From Hofstenia miamia (lineage: Eukaryota > Xenacoelomorpha > Acoela > Hofsteniidae), in contig CABFPE010000004.1 in the NCBI GenBank assembly GCA_900660155.1, forward strand, positions 2,873,511-2,937,510: a DNA stretch of 64,000 nucleotides, given 5' to 3'. This document shows positions 11,755 through 23,711 of the stretch, in pieces. Within the stretch, counting starts at the first letter, position 1, and each line of letters begins with the position of its first letter. Position numbers and translations under genes: made by a program. The notes under the pieces are model-generated. The model did no database searches. It worked only from the letters and a program-made list of their open reading frames with translations, and was not told the DNA's origin.

Positions 11755-13345
11755 GCTGCAGTTCCCAAAACTGGGTTTCCAATCCCACACATTGTGGCCT
11801 TGGAAAACTAGAATGTGGCATTGGAATAAAATTGTGTGGCATATTCTAAATAACACCTCAATAATTATGTAATGGAAATAGATATATTGTAAGAAGTAAC
11901 AAACTCAAATATAACAAAATAATCCAAAAATACGACACGTTACTCCATTTCACTAGCATTGTTGTCTTTCTATTGAAACTCCAGTAAGATGTTCTTGCTA
12001 TACTTCTCTTGATGATACTGCTTGACATCTTCGGTTCTTGTCTGCTAATGGAGGCATATTGAGCTTAATATATAGTGAATTTTCAATTATTGATGCTGAA
12101 AGTGTAAGTCTATGAGGCGTCTCCAAAATATTATATGTTGAAATAACGCTTTTGTCATCAGCAGAAACTGGGTTAGCGAAGTTTACTAGCGTTATTTTAT
12201 AGTAACACAAACCGCTTGGTCCAAAGTTATGAAAAAATTCATTCAAGCATCTTAAGAAATATTTAAAGCCTTTGTATGGAGATATCCAGAGTCGTGGCAT
12301 ATTAAAGTTCAAGACGACGCACATAAATGACAAATTAGCTTACAAATAGTTTTTGCAGTTGCTAGAATTTATATATAACACATTTATACTAAAATTAACA
12401 TTAACACTTTCAAATATAAAACCTTTTAGATACTCAACACTTATTAAGGTTAAACATAAGACTTGGTTTTTGGTGAGACAGTTATAAAAATTGTTGAAGT
12501 TTTTTGGTTATGATAAAGTAACAAAGATTATTTATCTAATCTTGATGACTTCGCTTCTCCTGTTTTTATTTTACGTCATTTATAGTGTACAAATTAAGAT
12601 TGAGGTAGTTGTTAAAATGCTTTGCTAATATAACATTGCATTTCGAATTTATTTAACGCTACATATTGCTAATACTGCAGGAGAACGATTTTTCTTTTAA
12701 GAAATGAATAACACAATTTTAAATTGTTGAAATTTATCTTTACCAACCATTGACTTTAATGAAGCCATAGATAATTTTAAGGTGTAGGGCTGGAAAAAAG
12801 TATTCTAGTAAAAGTAAATCTTTTTGTAATTAATAAATAGAACACAGTTGTTGCATTCTTTATTGGTAATTTAATAGAATTTAATGTTATATGAATTTAT
12901 CTAATGGCATGCCTATATATCAAATAGTGATGTGCGAATAGGGGTATTATCCGAATGTACCTAGTTTTACCCTCAAATTATCAGGTATGGGTACACTTTT
13001 CATTCCAAATAATGTGTATTTTAGCCATAAACAGCCCAGGCATTTTATACAATGCTGGTCGTCTCTATAAAAAACATTTTAAATGCTCAAAACAGACTAA
13101 ATAATATTGATATCTAAAATTTGAAAACAATTTTTTTGAGTAGCCATCACAGGTTTGGAAAAATTTAAATTTGGTCAGCTAAAATACTCCTATTTCATTG
13201 TCCGCTAGGATGTTCCTACAATAATATCAATATACAGATTGCAATTGGGCAAGTACTCGTTGTTTTTTCTGGGGTTTAAATGAAAAAATCAGCATCTTTG
13301 ATAGGCATATGCTTTTGGTGCTAAATTTTAATACTCGCTAATATA
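11755..13345. repeat. Tandem segmental duplication, copy 1
   Basis: The block beginning CCCAAAACTGGG recurs at 13845 (CCCCAAAACTGAG). The similarity is clear through about 12290, and again at 13225-13345 against 14890-14985 (GGGGTTTAAA...TCTTTGATAG words). Divergence and indels are large, so the duplication is old. Confidence 0.6.
11998..12333 (-). CDS. Possible exon of unknown protein (copy 1, open)
   Basis: The minus-strand frame has about 111 codons, with the pieces FKYFLRCLNEFFHNFGPSG, CYYKITLVNFANPVSADDKS and HRLTLSASIIENSLYIKLNM. Alternating hydrophobic residues suggest beta strands. No family recognised. The corresponding stretch in the second copy (13845-14425) is broken by indels and stops, so if this was a gene, copy 1 is the better preserved one. 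It lies between the two VWA7-like exon copies on the same strand, but nothing ties it to that gene. Confidence 0.3.
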   Translation of the reverse strand: MSFMCVVLNFNMPRLWISPYKGFKYFLRCLNEFFHNFGPSGLCYYKITLVNFANPVSADDKSVISTYNILETPHRLTLSASIIENSLYIKLNMPPLADKNRRCQAVSSREV

Positions 13346-13844
13346 ACCCAACATAAACTAGTGTAGCCTTGCAAATTTTTTGAGTTTTAGGGCCTGTCTG
13401 CTGGATATAGTCCACCGCACAATTTCCAAAAATAGGCAGGCAATTTCACGTATGTAAATCACAGAATTAAATGTAACGAAACTTCCTTGTATGTAATATA
13501 ACTGCAAACAATTTGCAAATAAATTTAGCTTCTGCAAATTTAATTAACCTATGAATTTTTCATTAAATGTACAAATAAACTATTTGAATAAATATAGATA
13601 AATAGTTATACTAAACTAATATTACTATTTGTTAAAAATTTGAGATTCGATGTTGCAATTTCGCATTAATTATTCCTATATATCATTTTTGAATTGAAAA
13701 AGGTTTTCTAAAAAATAAAAAGTTAAGTTTCTATTTTCATAAGAAATTGATTTACTAGAAAAATAAGACATTTTTTCTGAGTGAATTAATAAGAAATTCA
13801 TGTTGATTTAAATTGATTTTAATTGATATCAATAAGTAACAGAA

Positions 13845-14985
13845 GTCCCCAAAACTGAGCTTTCAGTGCCTCACAGTGTGGCCTTGGAAAACTAGAATTT
13901 TGTATTGGAATGAGAATGTGTAGCATGTTATAATTAACAATATCTCAACAATTAAGTAATTGTAATAATTTTATTGTAAGAAGATGCAAACTCAAATATA
14001 TCATTATAATCCAAGAAGCAACACGCTGTTCCTTTTCATCAGCAATTTCGTCTTTCTCTTGCGCTTTCCCTAAAACGACGATAAGATTTTCTTGCTATAC
14101 TTCACTTAATGATAACGTTTAACATCATCGTTTCTTGTCATTAAGTTACTTCACAACTTCGTATTTTGCCAATGGAGGCAAATTGAATTTAATATATAGT
14201 GAATTTTTAATTGTTGATACCAAATGGCTTCAAAATATATTTTGAAATAGGGTGTTCGATGACAGCAGAAACTGGGTAAGGCACATTGTTTAACGAAGTT
14301 TATTCGTTAACCCTATATACACTAGAGTTACTTTAAACTAACAAACTGCTTCGTCGATAGTTTTGAATAATCTATCGAAGCTTTTCAAGAAATATTGAAA
14401 GACTTTGATATGGACACATCCATAGTTTGTGCGCACTCATGCAATGATGAAAGTTTGTGCTAAAAATATGAAACCATTAATATTTTATCAATGCAATGTT
14501 CAGATAATGGGTCGATCCATGTAGCCAACAACTCCAGTGAAATATTTTGTTTTGTGTAGAAAAACTGTGTGATGACTTCTGACTTTGTGCACAGCATGCC
14601 TAAACGGGACGCAGCCAGGTCACAAATTTTAATTGAAAAAGTAAGAGAGAATTTACTTTCTTGCGGTGTTTTCAGTTTTTTAATATCTTCATTACCGCAT
14701 GAATTATAAGTCATGTAGCCATCACATATTCTGAAAAGTTACTAATGAATATAGGGTTAACCTTAAATGTTGTCTTAAATTTCTTCTATGTTATTGCCAA
14801 TTAAAATGCCCATACATATTGTGTACCACAACAAAGGGGTGGGCGGTGACCTCGAAATTCATCATTATCATCAAAAGGTACATTTAAATTGGAAAAATAT
14901 TCCATACTCTGTCAGGGGTTTAAACGAAAACAAAATCTTTGATAGATATTTGTTCTTGGTGGTAAATTTGAATGCTGGCTAATAC
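13845..14985. repeat. Tandem segmental duplication, copy 2
   Basis: Diverged repeat of 11755-13345. The exon-like frame of copy 1 is disrupted here. The block at 14830-14985 repeats 13225-13345. Confidence 0.6.
14462..14731 (-). CDS. Candidate internal exon, unknown protein
   Basis: On the minus strand an acceptor-like TTTTCAG precedes an open frame of about 88 codons with evenly used amino acids and several cysteines: ICDGYMTYNSCGNEDIKKL near the start, KICDLAASRLGMLCTKSE in the middle, LLATWIDPLSEHCIDKILM at the end. A weak donor (ATG|GTTTCA) lies just before the stop. No family recognised. It could be an exon of a gene on this strand or a fortuitous frame. Confidence 0.25.
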
Positions 14986-15391
14986 AATACTGGAAATACG
15001 TATTCGATCACATTGCTATTGTAAGTAAATAATGATATTTATTTGATAGAGTGTGCTTAAGATTATAACTAAGTGCTACTTTAATAAATTTAATAAACTT
15101 TTTAATAAATGATTTAGTGAATTCGGCCAAATGTTGCTGTTATTTATTCATTTGTTCCAGTCCAGTTAATGATATATAAGTTCATGGGAAAATCTGTATG
15201 TCTAATACCATAAAATATGTAGAATAACAATTGGCAATTAATTTTTAATCAAAATTAGAAAACTTGTATTTGGTCACCTGAAAAAATTTTAACAAATGAG
15301 CAAATCCGAAAAAACTAAGTGCAAAATAAGATATATAAATTAATAATTGATGCATTATAAGCACTTAGCAACGAAATTTTTCTCTTCTAGT

Positions 15392-15780
15392 ATTTTGTAG
15401 GGTGTCCCTTTGAGCGAATAACAGCTTCAAAGCAATCAGGGATTGAAGCAAAAAGTCTTTCAATAAAGCCGTTGGGAATTGCATGAAATTCCTTCTTTAT
15501 TGTGGTACACAGCTCGTTTTCAGTGTGAAGAGTATGCTGTCCAATTCAATATTTGACTTCTTTCCACATGTTTTCGATAATTTTAAGGTCTGGAGATTGG
15601 CCAGGCCAGTCAGCAAGGATAGCAACCCCATTATTGTGGAAGAAGTTCTTTATTTCTTTTGATGCATGACATGGAGCACTATCCTGCTGATATATTGAAT
15701 CACATGTGAGGAGTGGCAAGAGTTCCTTTTCTAGAATCCGAGCATATTAAGAGCTTCTGAGAGTACCAGTGATGTGAACA
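15392..15780 (-). mobile_element. Tc1-like transposase, C-terminal half
   Basis: The minus-strand reading begins HITGTLRSS, then YARILEKELLPLL, QQDSAPCHASKEIKNFF (second catalytic Asp), ADWPGQSPDLKIIENMWKEV (third catalytic Glu in the NPIENLW-type block) and ends with CFEAVIRSKGHPTKY and a natural stop. This is the C-terminal part of a Tc1-family DDE transposase. One stop follows EVKY and another lies in the 5' part. The N-terminal half is absent; a GGGTT-rich tract and a LINE fragment follow on that side. Confidence 0.85.
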
Positions 15781-15789
15781 ATCTGCGAA

Positions 15790-15890
15790 CGTGGGTTGGG
15801 TCAATAAATTTGAATTGCAGGTTGGGTTGGGTTGGGTTTGGTGTACCCATCAATGTTGAAGTGAGTTGCGGGTTGGGTTGGGTAAAAAAA
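15790..15890. repeat. GGGTT-pentamer tract
   Basis: GGGTTGGGTC, GGTTGGGTTGGGTTGGG and GGGTTGGGTTGGG lie between the Tc1 fragment and a LINE fragment. A similar word pairing (pentamers next to CCTGCA) recurs near 33800 and 34040. Confidence 0.6.
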
Positions 15891-15899
15891 TATTGACCG

Positions 15900-16680
15900 A
15901 TTTCCAGCTTTGCATATGACGTTAAATTATGCAGTTCTGATATTGACAATATTGTAAATGATTTCATGAAAACACAAACGTGGTCAAAGAATAATCTCTT
16001 ATCCTTCAATATCGACAAATTCAAATTTATTTGTTTGGTGTTAAGCAGCACATTGTATTTCTCTCCGATTATAGCAAATGATTTTACATCTGGGACTCAC
16101 AATAACACCAAAAAGTCGCGGTTATTTTTTTTCTAATATTAAACACAATATTCAATATTCAATTCACTTTAAGATCGAATTAACTATGAACAAATCATTG
16201 ATATTATCATGTCTAAGTTATGTTCTGATGGAATTATTCTCGTTCCTAATAGACAAGCTAGAAGCTTTTCAAAGTAGATTCTTTAAGCGGATACTACCAG
16301 GTCTTTATTATAAATCACAATTTATACGTTTAAAAATGCTTCCGATACCCTACTAGTTTCAGTTAATTGATGTAATCTATTTTATTAAACTATTGAACGA
16401 CCAAAATGATTTGGAGCTTTCAAAAATAATATCAGAATATTTACCAAGAAACTAAAGTCTTTTCGTTCTTCTAACCCTACAATTTTCAAATCAAATAGGA
16501 AATGCATCAACCGGATCTCTTTATTTAAATAGAATTGCTATTCTTGCAAACTATATACATCAAAATACTTCCATAAATTTATACGGATTATTGAAACAGA
16601 GTGCCTTATGTCCATTATTAGTGTACTTTTTGTTCTATTTTATTACTGCTTAGTACCTGTATTTGGATAATAAATCTTTA
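15900..16680 (+). mobile_element. LINE fragment, RT palm to C-terminus
   Basis: The plus-strand frame reads SFAYDVKLCSSDIDNIVN, a degenerate form of the YADD catalytic box followed by the usual spacing. Then come LLSFNIDKFKFIC, GLTITPKSRGYF and the C-terminal FQSRFFKRILPGLYY block, followed by RLKMLPIPY, which is typical of the region behind the RT in Jockey/CR1-type LINEs. One or two frameshifts and stops are present. Both the 5' part and a clear 3' tail are missing. Confidence 0.7.
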
Positions 16681-18112
16681 TTATTATTTTTATTATTTAT
16701 TATTACTACTATTTTTAAACTAAAACATCAAAATAACTGAATGAAACGTGTTTGCTGGACCCTTATTCCTGTTATTACAACTACGAATATAATTAGCTGC
16801 TCACACAGACTTATGTTCTATGTTTACTGGTAAATTAGTCAACAGATATCTATATATATATATATATATATATAAGATTGGGAAATTAGGAATTTCGTGA
16901 AATCCCTAAAATTCAGTGAATTTGTGAAATTGGTATTTCATTTACCTAACTTCATAAAAACATTAAAATATTAAACATAACCCTAACCCCAACGCCAACT
17001 CTTCAAACTTAGCTGTTTTATGAAATGTTTAAAAGAAGTGATTGTAATTTATTAATTCCTACAAAATTTGTATCTGAAGATGATTTAGTAAATGGAAACC
17101 GGTGAGATATGATGCTCACCACTATTGTTTCTAAATATATATATAAACTAAAGGTGTTTCATTTTTTATAAGATCAGATTCATTAAAATTGGATCAGTTT
17201 AATTAAGCTGTTCAAACAGTAATAATGTATCATTATAAAAAGTGAAATTCAGAACGCAAATCATTCAATTTTCATGCCAAGGTTCATTCTAGTTTACGAT
17301 TTTGCCTTGAAATATTACCACTAGTATTATTTTTACTATAATTAATATCTATCTATCTATCTATCTATATATATATATTTATATAATTGTTGAGCAATCA
17401 GACCTTGAAAATGTAAATTCTATTAGTTATAAAATATTTTTCTTCAAAACCAGAAACTATATTTCGTTGGGGAATTGCAAATTTCATAACACAACACATA
17501 TGTTTGTTATATTCAACCGATTGCTGCGAAGCTCAACATTGATTACTGGAAAATGAAGAAGGCTGTTGGAGATTTTTCCCAATTTATGATTTGGGATCTA
17601 TGTTGTTTCAGGCCAAGAAATTAAATAATTATTTTATGGTTAATAAAATGATTTCAATGGACTCACCAACATTATACGGAGGTGTTAGCATCTGCCACTA
17701 CTTTCAAGGGACAGCACGTTATTTGAAAATACTTGAGCATATTTGGCAGATGTGAATCTGATCTGTTCAATTAGTGTAATCAGATATGCTTAAAAAAATA
17801 TTGTAATAGTAGCATGCTCTCTATGATCGACATTTCATTTCTGCTTGTAACCTAAATTTAATTTTAAAATCTGTTCTATGTTTTATACTTGTACTCTGGG
17901 ACGGATTCGAAGGATTTGGTAAGGAAAATGTAAATACTCATCTACTTTAGTTAATTTGTTACAAGAAGAACATGTCTGATTATCTTCTAAGCTAAATTCT
18001 AGCAATCAGACAAAATATAAGTTGAGAACGGATGCAAATCCTAATAAACAATCATTTGAAAAGGACTTGAAATAAGAAAGGTTGATTAATATCTAGCATT
18101 TGTGCTACTCAA
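16681..18112. other. No gene seen; microsatellites
   Basis: Holds (TA)n at 16850-16874 and a mixed (ATCT)n/(TA)n tract at 17345-17380. No supported coding or RNA gene. Confidence 0.4.
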
Positions 18113-18457
18113 GCAGTGATGTAGCCAAGATGATATAGGGGTATACATACCTCTTCATCAGACATGAACATTTGCCGAAAATTTCGCCCCAAGCCCACCC
18201 TGCCCATATTTATTAATGACAAATTGCCCCATTTTACTATTCTATTTTGCAATATTATTTAATTTTTTCAGTTTGTCAGACCAAGCTCGGTAAGTTAGAA
18301 AAACTAAATCTTATTTTTCAAAAATTTTTTTATATATAATTGCATTTACTAAGATTATGTTAATTTGTATGCATCATTGCGTAATAGGAAGTTATTTTTG
18401 AAGTCTGGCCCATTTCTTAAAACTTTTTTCAATATCTCGGAGCAAGCATTGCCAAGG

Positions 18458-18590
18458 CACAGAGTTGTAGTTGCCTTGGCTGGCTTTGAGCCATTTTTCG
18501 ATAGCTATCTGCGCCTGGGCTGGGCTGGGCTGGGCTGGATTGGGCTGATCTGAGCTGGGCTGTGCTTGAGTCGCCTTTTTTAATATGTTT
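18458..18590. repeat. CAGAGTTG-type repeat with GGGCT pentamers
   Basis: Starts near GCACAGAGTTGTAGTTGCC and runs into (TGGGC)n-like sequence (CTGGGCTGGGCTGGGCTGG). Shares the CAGAGTTG head with 19411-19490 and 20012-20100. Confidence 0.5.
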
Positions 18591-19410
18591 ATACTTAAAA
18601 TGTGCTTAGGTCGAAATCGTGAGCAAATATTTGAATACAGGATTTAAATGATATTCATTTAATTTATTCTACAATAATATGTTTGGTTTAATCTCAAAAT
18701 TTCTTCATACATCATTCCGAACATTGCAGTTGATTTACTTATTGGTAACAAAGAAGAGTGCAATTGTTTCAATTAACGAGATTAACATCCGTTATTTGGA
18801 TACTAATCTTTAGAGTTCTCAAGAATGTTTATTTACAGTTATTTAAACATATATATATAACTCAAACGGAAATGCTGAATTTAAGAAGCATTGCTCAAAA
18901 GATGTTCTGAATTCAGGCAATGTCTTTCGTAGTCTGAGAGCGACTTCTCTTATGTTGGCTTAAATATTACCTCAAAAAGAAGAGTTTTATTGGTCCAGAA
19001 AATGTGGAGGCGCTAGAACTTCTAAGAGCAGCTAGCAATGCAGATCCTTTTAATTACAGTACATTAAAAAGCTGAAAATCTAGGCGGAGCTTAGCCAGTT
19101 TCTCTACTTATATTTGGACTGGGCTTGATTTTTTTTTTAAAATTAATATGGATAGCAGGTTCTCTTTAATTTACGTATTAAGACTGTACTGCAATCTGTA
19201 AATTTTGTGCACGGCCTCCATTAGAAATTAGTGTTGGTTCACAGAACCCAAAATAGCCTAGGTCAGTTATTTCTCATATAGGGGTTAGCCCGGCATATTG
19301 TCCCATTATAAGATATGGAGATTTTGCAAAAGCATTGGATGTTTTGTTGAAAAATTAGTTAAGATTCATACATGCTTCAGGCGGATGAAAAAGTTTTGAC
19401 ACAAATTTTC

Positions 19411-19490
19411 ATCATAGCATTGCAGCACAGAGTTGGAAGTGGCTGATAAATTTTGGCCGGGCCAGTAGTTGGCCTGCAACAGCTAATACC
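19411..19490. repeat. CAGAGTTG-type repeat
   Basis: Head GCACAGAGTTGGAAGTGG followed by GGCCGGGCCAGTAGTTGG; a relative of 18458-18590 and 20012-20100. Confidence 0.4.
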
Positions 19491-20011
19491 GGTCGTTAAT
19501 TTTTATTTGCATTGTATATTCATTTTGCTCTCGAAAATTAGAATTGGTGATACAAAGAAGTGATGTTGCATAACGCAAAATTTCAAACTATTTTAACGAA
19601 ATTTTTAGCAAAACACAATTTTGATAATTTCGTTATATCAATTTTTTGGTCATCTTTAATCCATTTTTCATTTTTCAGCGAATTTAAGTTTTGAACGTTT
19701 CAGTTGGTTTAGTAAGTTTATTTTTGTTTTGATAGTTAAATTATATAATATTACAAGCAGTCTTATCAATCATTATGGCTTATATTGATATGACAATTGA
19801 ACAATAAATAAGTATAAATAAAGAAATATACATGTGAAAATTTTTCCACTAAAACCAAACATATTTACTCGTCCAGTAGGATGTGTTAAGCTTCTCAACT
19901 GATATTTGCGATTGAATGTGCTTGCCACTTAACATTTTTCCAATACAATTGTAGTGTTTTCTCCAATACTACAAAAATTATCGGCTGGTAGCCAGTTCCA
20001 TCTCAGGCAGC

Positions 20012-20100
20012 ACCAGAGTTGGAGTTGGGTGGGCCTAAAGTTGGGCCGAGCTATGCTGTGCTGGGCTTGGGCCGGATTTTCCACATAACAATTTGGGCGG
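20012..20100. repeat. CAGAGTTG-type repeat with GGGC words
   Basis: Head CACCAGAGTTGGAGTTGGG, then TTGGGCCGAG and GCTGGGCTTGGGCCGG. A reverse-complement head (CCAACTCTG) occurs at 26304-26312. The CAG start suggests a hAT terminus, but no paired end was found. Confidence 0.45.
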
Positions 20101-20913
20101 GTTATGAGAGGTAATCACATTTTATATATACATCAAAAATAGTCGGCATTACCAATACACCTGCGCTATTGTTACCTATCACTGTTTTTTGAAAAAAGAT
20201 ATCTCAGCTACTGAAAATATAGCCAAACATGATCTTCAAAATTTGTCATGAATATAATTCATAGTCACAAAAATCAAACAATGTCTTTGTAGTATTCTAG
20301 TAAGCTCAATAGTTAGCAGATTAAGGAGGATGCTTTATATGCAGACTTTGTTATCAATACACAAACCAGGTGTGCTGTTTATAGTATGACCATATATGGC
20401 AAGACGAAATTTTTGGCCATCCACTATTGCAATATTTGGAATTTCGTCCATACATTATAGCCATAATGGCAATTATGTAAAATATGTTGAATAATGGAAA
20501 ATGTACGTAGGATGCATGTGGTATTGACAATTTAAAAAAGTGATTTCAAATATTTGGTAAAATGAATACGCAACCATTCTGCGCAACCATTCTGGTATTA
20601 GAAAGGCACAAGCCATTCACTAGGTTGCAGAACTACTTTGAAGCATTCAGAAACAAATCTTAAAAAAAGCAAATTATTTTTGTTAGTTTTCAAAACAACA
20701 CGTTTTGTTGTGATTCACAAAAATGCCATTCGATTAGTTGTTACGACTCTACGATCTCTAAGTTTGGCCCTCAACAATGTAGAAAAATATATAGGTATGC
20801 CTAATTAAGGTTTGCTCTTCCATAACACCCTATATTGTCTACATAAGCAGTGTTCGACAACTTACGGATGATTTCTAATATTGAAAATTTTGAAAAATAA
20901 AAAGTGTTCGATT

Positions 20914-21269
20914 TTATTTAAATATCAAGATTATATTTTTATCCAATTTCAAACGCTGTTTGTGCTCATAGATATAAAATGATTTCCATTGGACATCATT
21001 ATTAATGCAAATTGATCCATTAAGTTTGGCGCTCAAGTAATTTTCTTCCTTGAAGTTTGGTCTTCCGGCAGTTCCCGAGGTTTGGATCAAATTCTCAATA
21101 TTATTTAAGTTGATATTGAACACATTTGATATATCTTTCTTACACTCATGATCTATAACTAGCATAGGCTTCCTTAAAAAATCTCAAAGATATCTACATA
21201 AAGAAGTAGGAAAGTATACAGGAGCTCTACCTGTAACATGCTCTCCCAACGATATCCATCATTATTTTA
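20914..21269 (-). other. Possible two-exon coding fragment, unknown
   Basis: The minus-strand open frame (84 codons, KPMLVIDHECKKDISNVF ... KLNGSICINNDVQWKSFY) is preceded by TTTTTTAAG. About 58 bases further upstream is a CAG|GTAGAG donor-like site ending a short frame (MDIVGRACY). The phases would join, but the upstream frame is very short. No family recognised. Confidence 0.15.
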
Positions 21270-21700
21270 TATTAAAAATTTTATAGGATATTTTCAAACG
21301 AGCGAAATGGTCAGCGAATTTTGGAGCAAGATTACACTAATCTTAAGACATCCCGCAATAATTTCATTTAGTTGTCTATCAAAACAGTTATTGTTCACAA
21401 CCTTTATTTGTAGTATGATATAAATGATAATTACAATAGATCTGTATCTGTATACAGATGTTTTTAAGTGTATTCTGAAAATAGCTAAATTGCCATTAAG
21501 TTGTTCCGGTTATAGTAGTTAAAATATAATATATAAAATATGATTTGTACCAAGGCTTTGAATTATGTTAGGGTTTGGCATAATGAATCACTCTGGTTGA
21601 TTATTTTTATTAATCCTTTGTAATTAAATAATTTGATTTTAGAGCATGTCGTAATTGTTGATGAATTGGCGTTATATCGAGGCTTATGTTTATGATTTAA

Positions 21701-21932
21701 CCCATATCAGCCTAGGCTACTAAATATAGTAGATGAAATTTAAAAGTAATTGCTAACGAATATATTCTTTTTTCGACCCGATTGTAAGTTTTAAACAACT
21801 GCCCAGCCTACTATATATAGTAGGCACAAAATTAGGAAAAGTATTTAGTTTTGCGAAAAAAATATGATCAGAGAGTCTCAGAGACATCATTTACAAAGAC
21901 AAAATATGAAAAAAAATTTGGGCAGTAATGGG
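21701..21932. mobile_element. piggyBac-type MITE (232 bp) with TTAA target duplication
   Basis: TTAA at 21697-21700 and 21933-21936 flank an element that starts CCCATATCAGCC and ends GGGCAGTAATGGG, i.e. inverted CCCAT...GCC termini. Inside are a palindrome GCCTACTATATATAGTAGGC (21806-21825) and a related CTACTAAATATAGTAG near the left end. TTAA duplication plus CCC termini are the signature of piggyBac elements. Too short to encode a transposase. Confidence 0.7.
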
Positions 21933-23073
21933 TTAATTGATATTTATTGATTTCAATTGACATTCTCACTACTAAATGCATAAACCATACTACACTCTTT
22001 AAACACATTCCGTTTCTCAAGTCTTGTTCTTCTTATTAGTTGCCAAAGGGTTCATTGCTTATATTTATCGTTATTAAGCTACTTATGGTTTCATCAATTT
22101 TTTCAGAAATTACAACTGAGTAGGTTATTAAAAATGGTTCAAAGTCTTGTCTTGCAGAAGTAGGTTGGTAATGATAATGTTTGAGTTGAATCCAAACCTT
22201 GGGATATTAGCAAGAAAATGTTGTTGTTTTTGTGCAATTGATATTAAGGCTGAACTAGAGCCTGCAGGATAGATCTGATCTGAATAGCAAATTTTGTATT
22301 TTACGACAATAGATAATTTCGCATGCTGTATATTGGAAGGGAGATACTTAACCTGCCAAAAATCAATTGCATTGGTTTGGTGCTATCAAGGATAACATGT
22401 TTGATTAATTCAAATATCTTTTGCTCAATAAAATTAATTCAAATTATTACAGTGGTGTAAATAGAAAATTTAACAATTTTATTATTAGCAGTACAGGCTT
22501 TGATTTGCAAACTACTACTAAGCACAGAGCAACTAGGCATGGGATATTAACAATTGGAATTATTAATTGGGAAAGTTTTCCACACCTACAATGCGGTTGG
22601 TCAAGCAGTAACGGAATTTCATTTTCACTGTTAAAATGGATGCTACTAATTCAATACTGATTTATGTTTTTATTGAATGCATTACAAGAAATTTGTACAC
22701 TCTTCAATACCGTTTTCAAAATGGAAATTATTGAATTAGTGTCTCCACTTGCTATCTTAAACTGCAAGCGAAGAGAGTTTTTTCGATAATAGTTTTTCAA
22801 AGTTATTTGTACATTTAAAAACAACATTTTATAAATACGTGTATATTACTGAAATTGTGACAATGCAAAGAAATTATACCTTTTGCAGGTCGATTTCATT
22901 CTTATGAAATTCTTTTTCATATTCTTGAAAATGCATTTTCATTCTTGTGGGGAAGCAATTTCATTTTAACGGAAATCATTTTCATCCTTTTTTAAAAACT
23001 TTTTTTATATTTCATATCCATGTACGAGTATCTACTGTATCCATCTATTACAATATATATATATATATATATA

Positions 23074-23107
23074 TTAAATGCAAACAACCAATTACAATGC
23101 GTCATAC
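23074..23107 (+). repeat. Left terminal inverted repeat of the nested transposon
   Basis: GCAAACAACCAATTACAATG, then CGTCATAC; the reverse complement, with two mismatches, of the right end at 24739-24773. Confidence 0.8.
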
Positions 23108-23413
23108 NNNNNNNNNNNNNNNNNNNNNNNNNNNNNNNNNNNNNNNNNNNNNNNNNNNNNNNNNNNNNNNNNNNNNNNNNNNNNNNNNNNNNNNNNNNNN
23201 NNNNNNNNNNNNNNNNNNNNNNNNNNNNNNNNNNNNNNNNNNNNNNNNNNNNNNNNNNNNNNNNNNNNNNNNNNNNNNNNNNNNNNNNNNNNNNNNNNNN
23301 NNNNNNNNNNNNNNNNNNNNNNNNNNNNNNNNNNNNNNNNNNNNNNNNNNNNNNNNNNNNNNNNNNNNNNNNNNNNNNNNNNNNNNNNNNNNNNNNNNNN
23401 NNNNNNNNNNNNN
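23108..23413. other. Assembly gap (N run)
   Basis: 306 unknown bases followed by a (TA)n tract (23414-23438). Confidence 1.
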
Positions 23414-23711
23414 TATATATATATATATATATATATATCGGGTTTCTAGTCATTTAAGTTTTTAGTTATAAGTTTTTATAGACATTCCTCTTTTGCTTTA
23501 TATGTTACCAAATATATCAGCCTAATTAGAATGTTTAAGATTATACAATCAAACAATGTAATAAATAAATTTACAAAAGTAAACTCACGAACAAATAAGT
23601 GTATAAATATAAAAAGTTTTGCGAATGTAATCAAAGAATCTCCACAAGATCCTCAGCTCATAACGCTGTTGGATAATATCTTTCTACGTGATTCGTGAAT
23701 TCTGACAGATG

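Noticed and set aside
14311-14756. TTAA-flanked CCCTATATAC...GAATATAGGG resembling a piggyBac MITE
   Set aside because: Most of the enclosed sequence aligns with the first copy of the tandem duplication (11755-13345), so it was not inserted as one unit; the TTAA pair is likely chance.
15731-16051. 106-codon minus-strand frame
   Set aside because: A composite of the Tc1 fragment edge, the GGGTT tract and the antisense of a LINE.
23020-23465. Open frames running through the N gap and TA repeats
   Set aside because: They consist of unknown bases and Ile-Tyr repeats translated from (TA)n.
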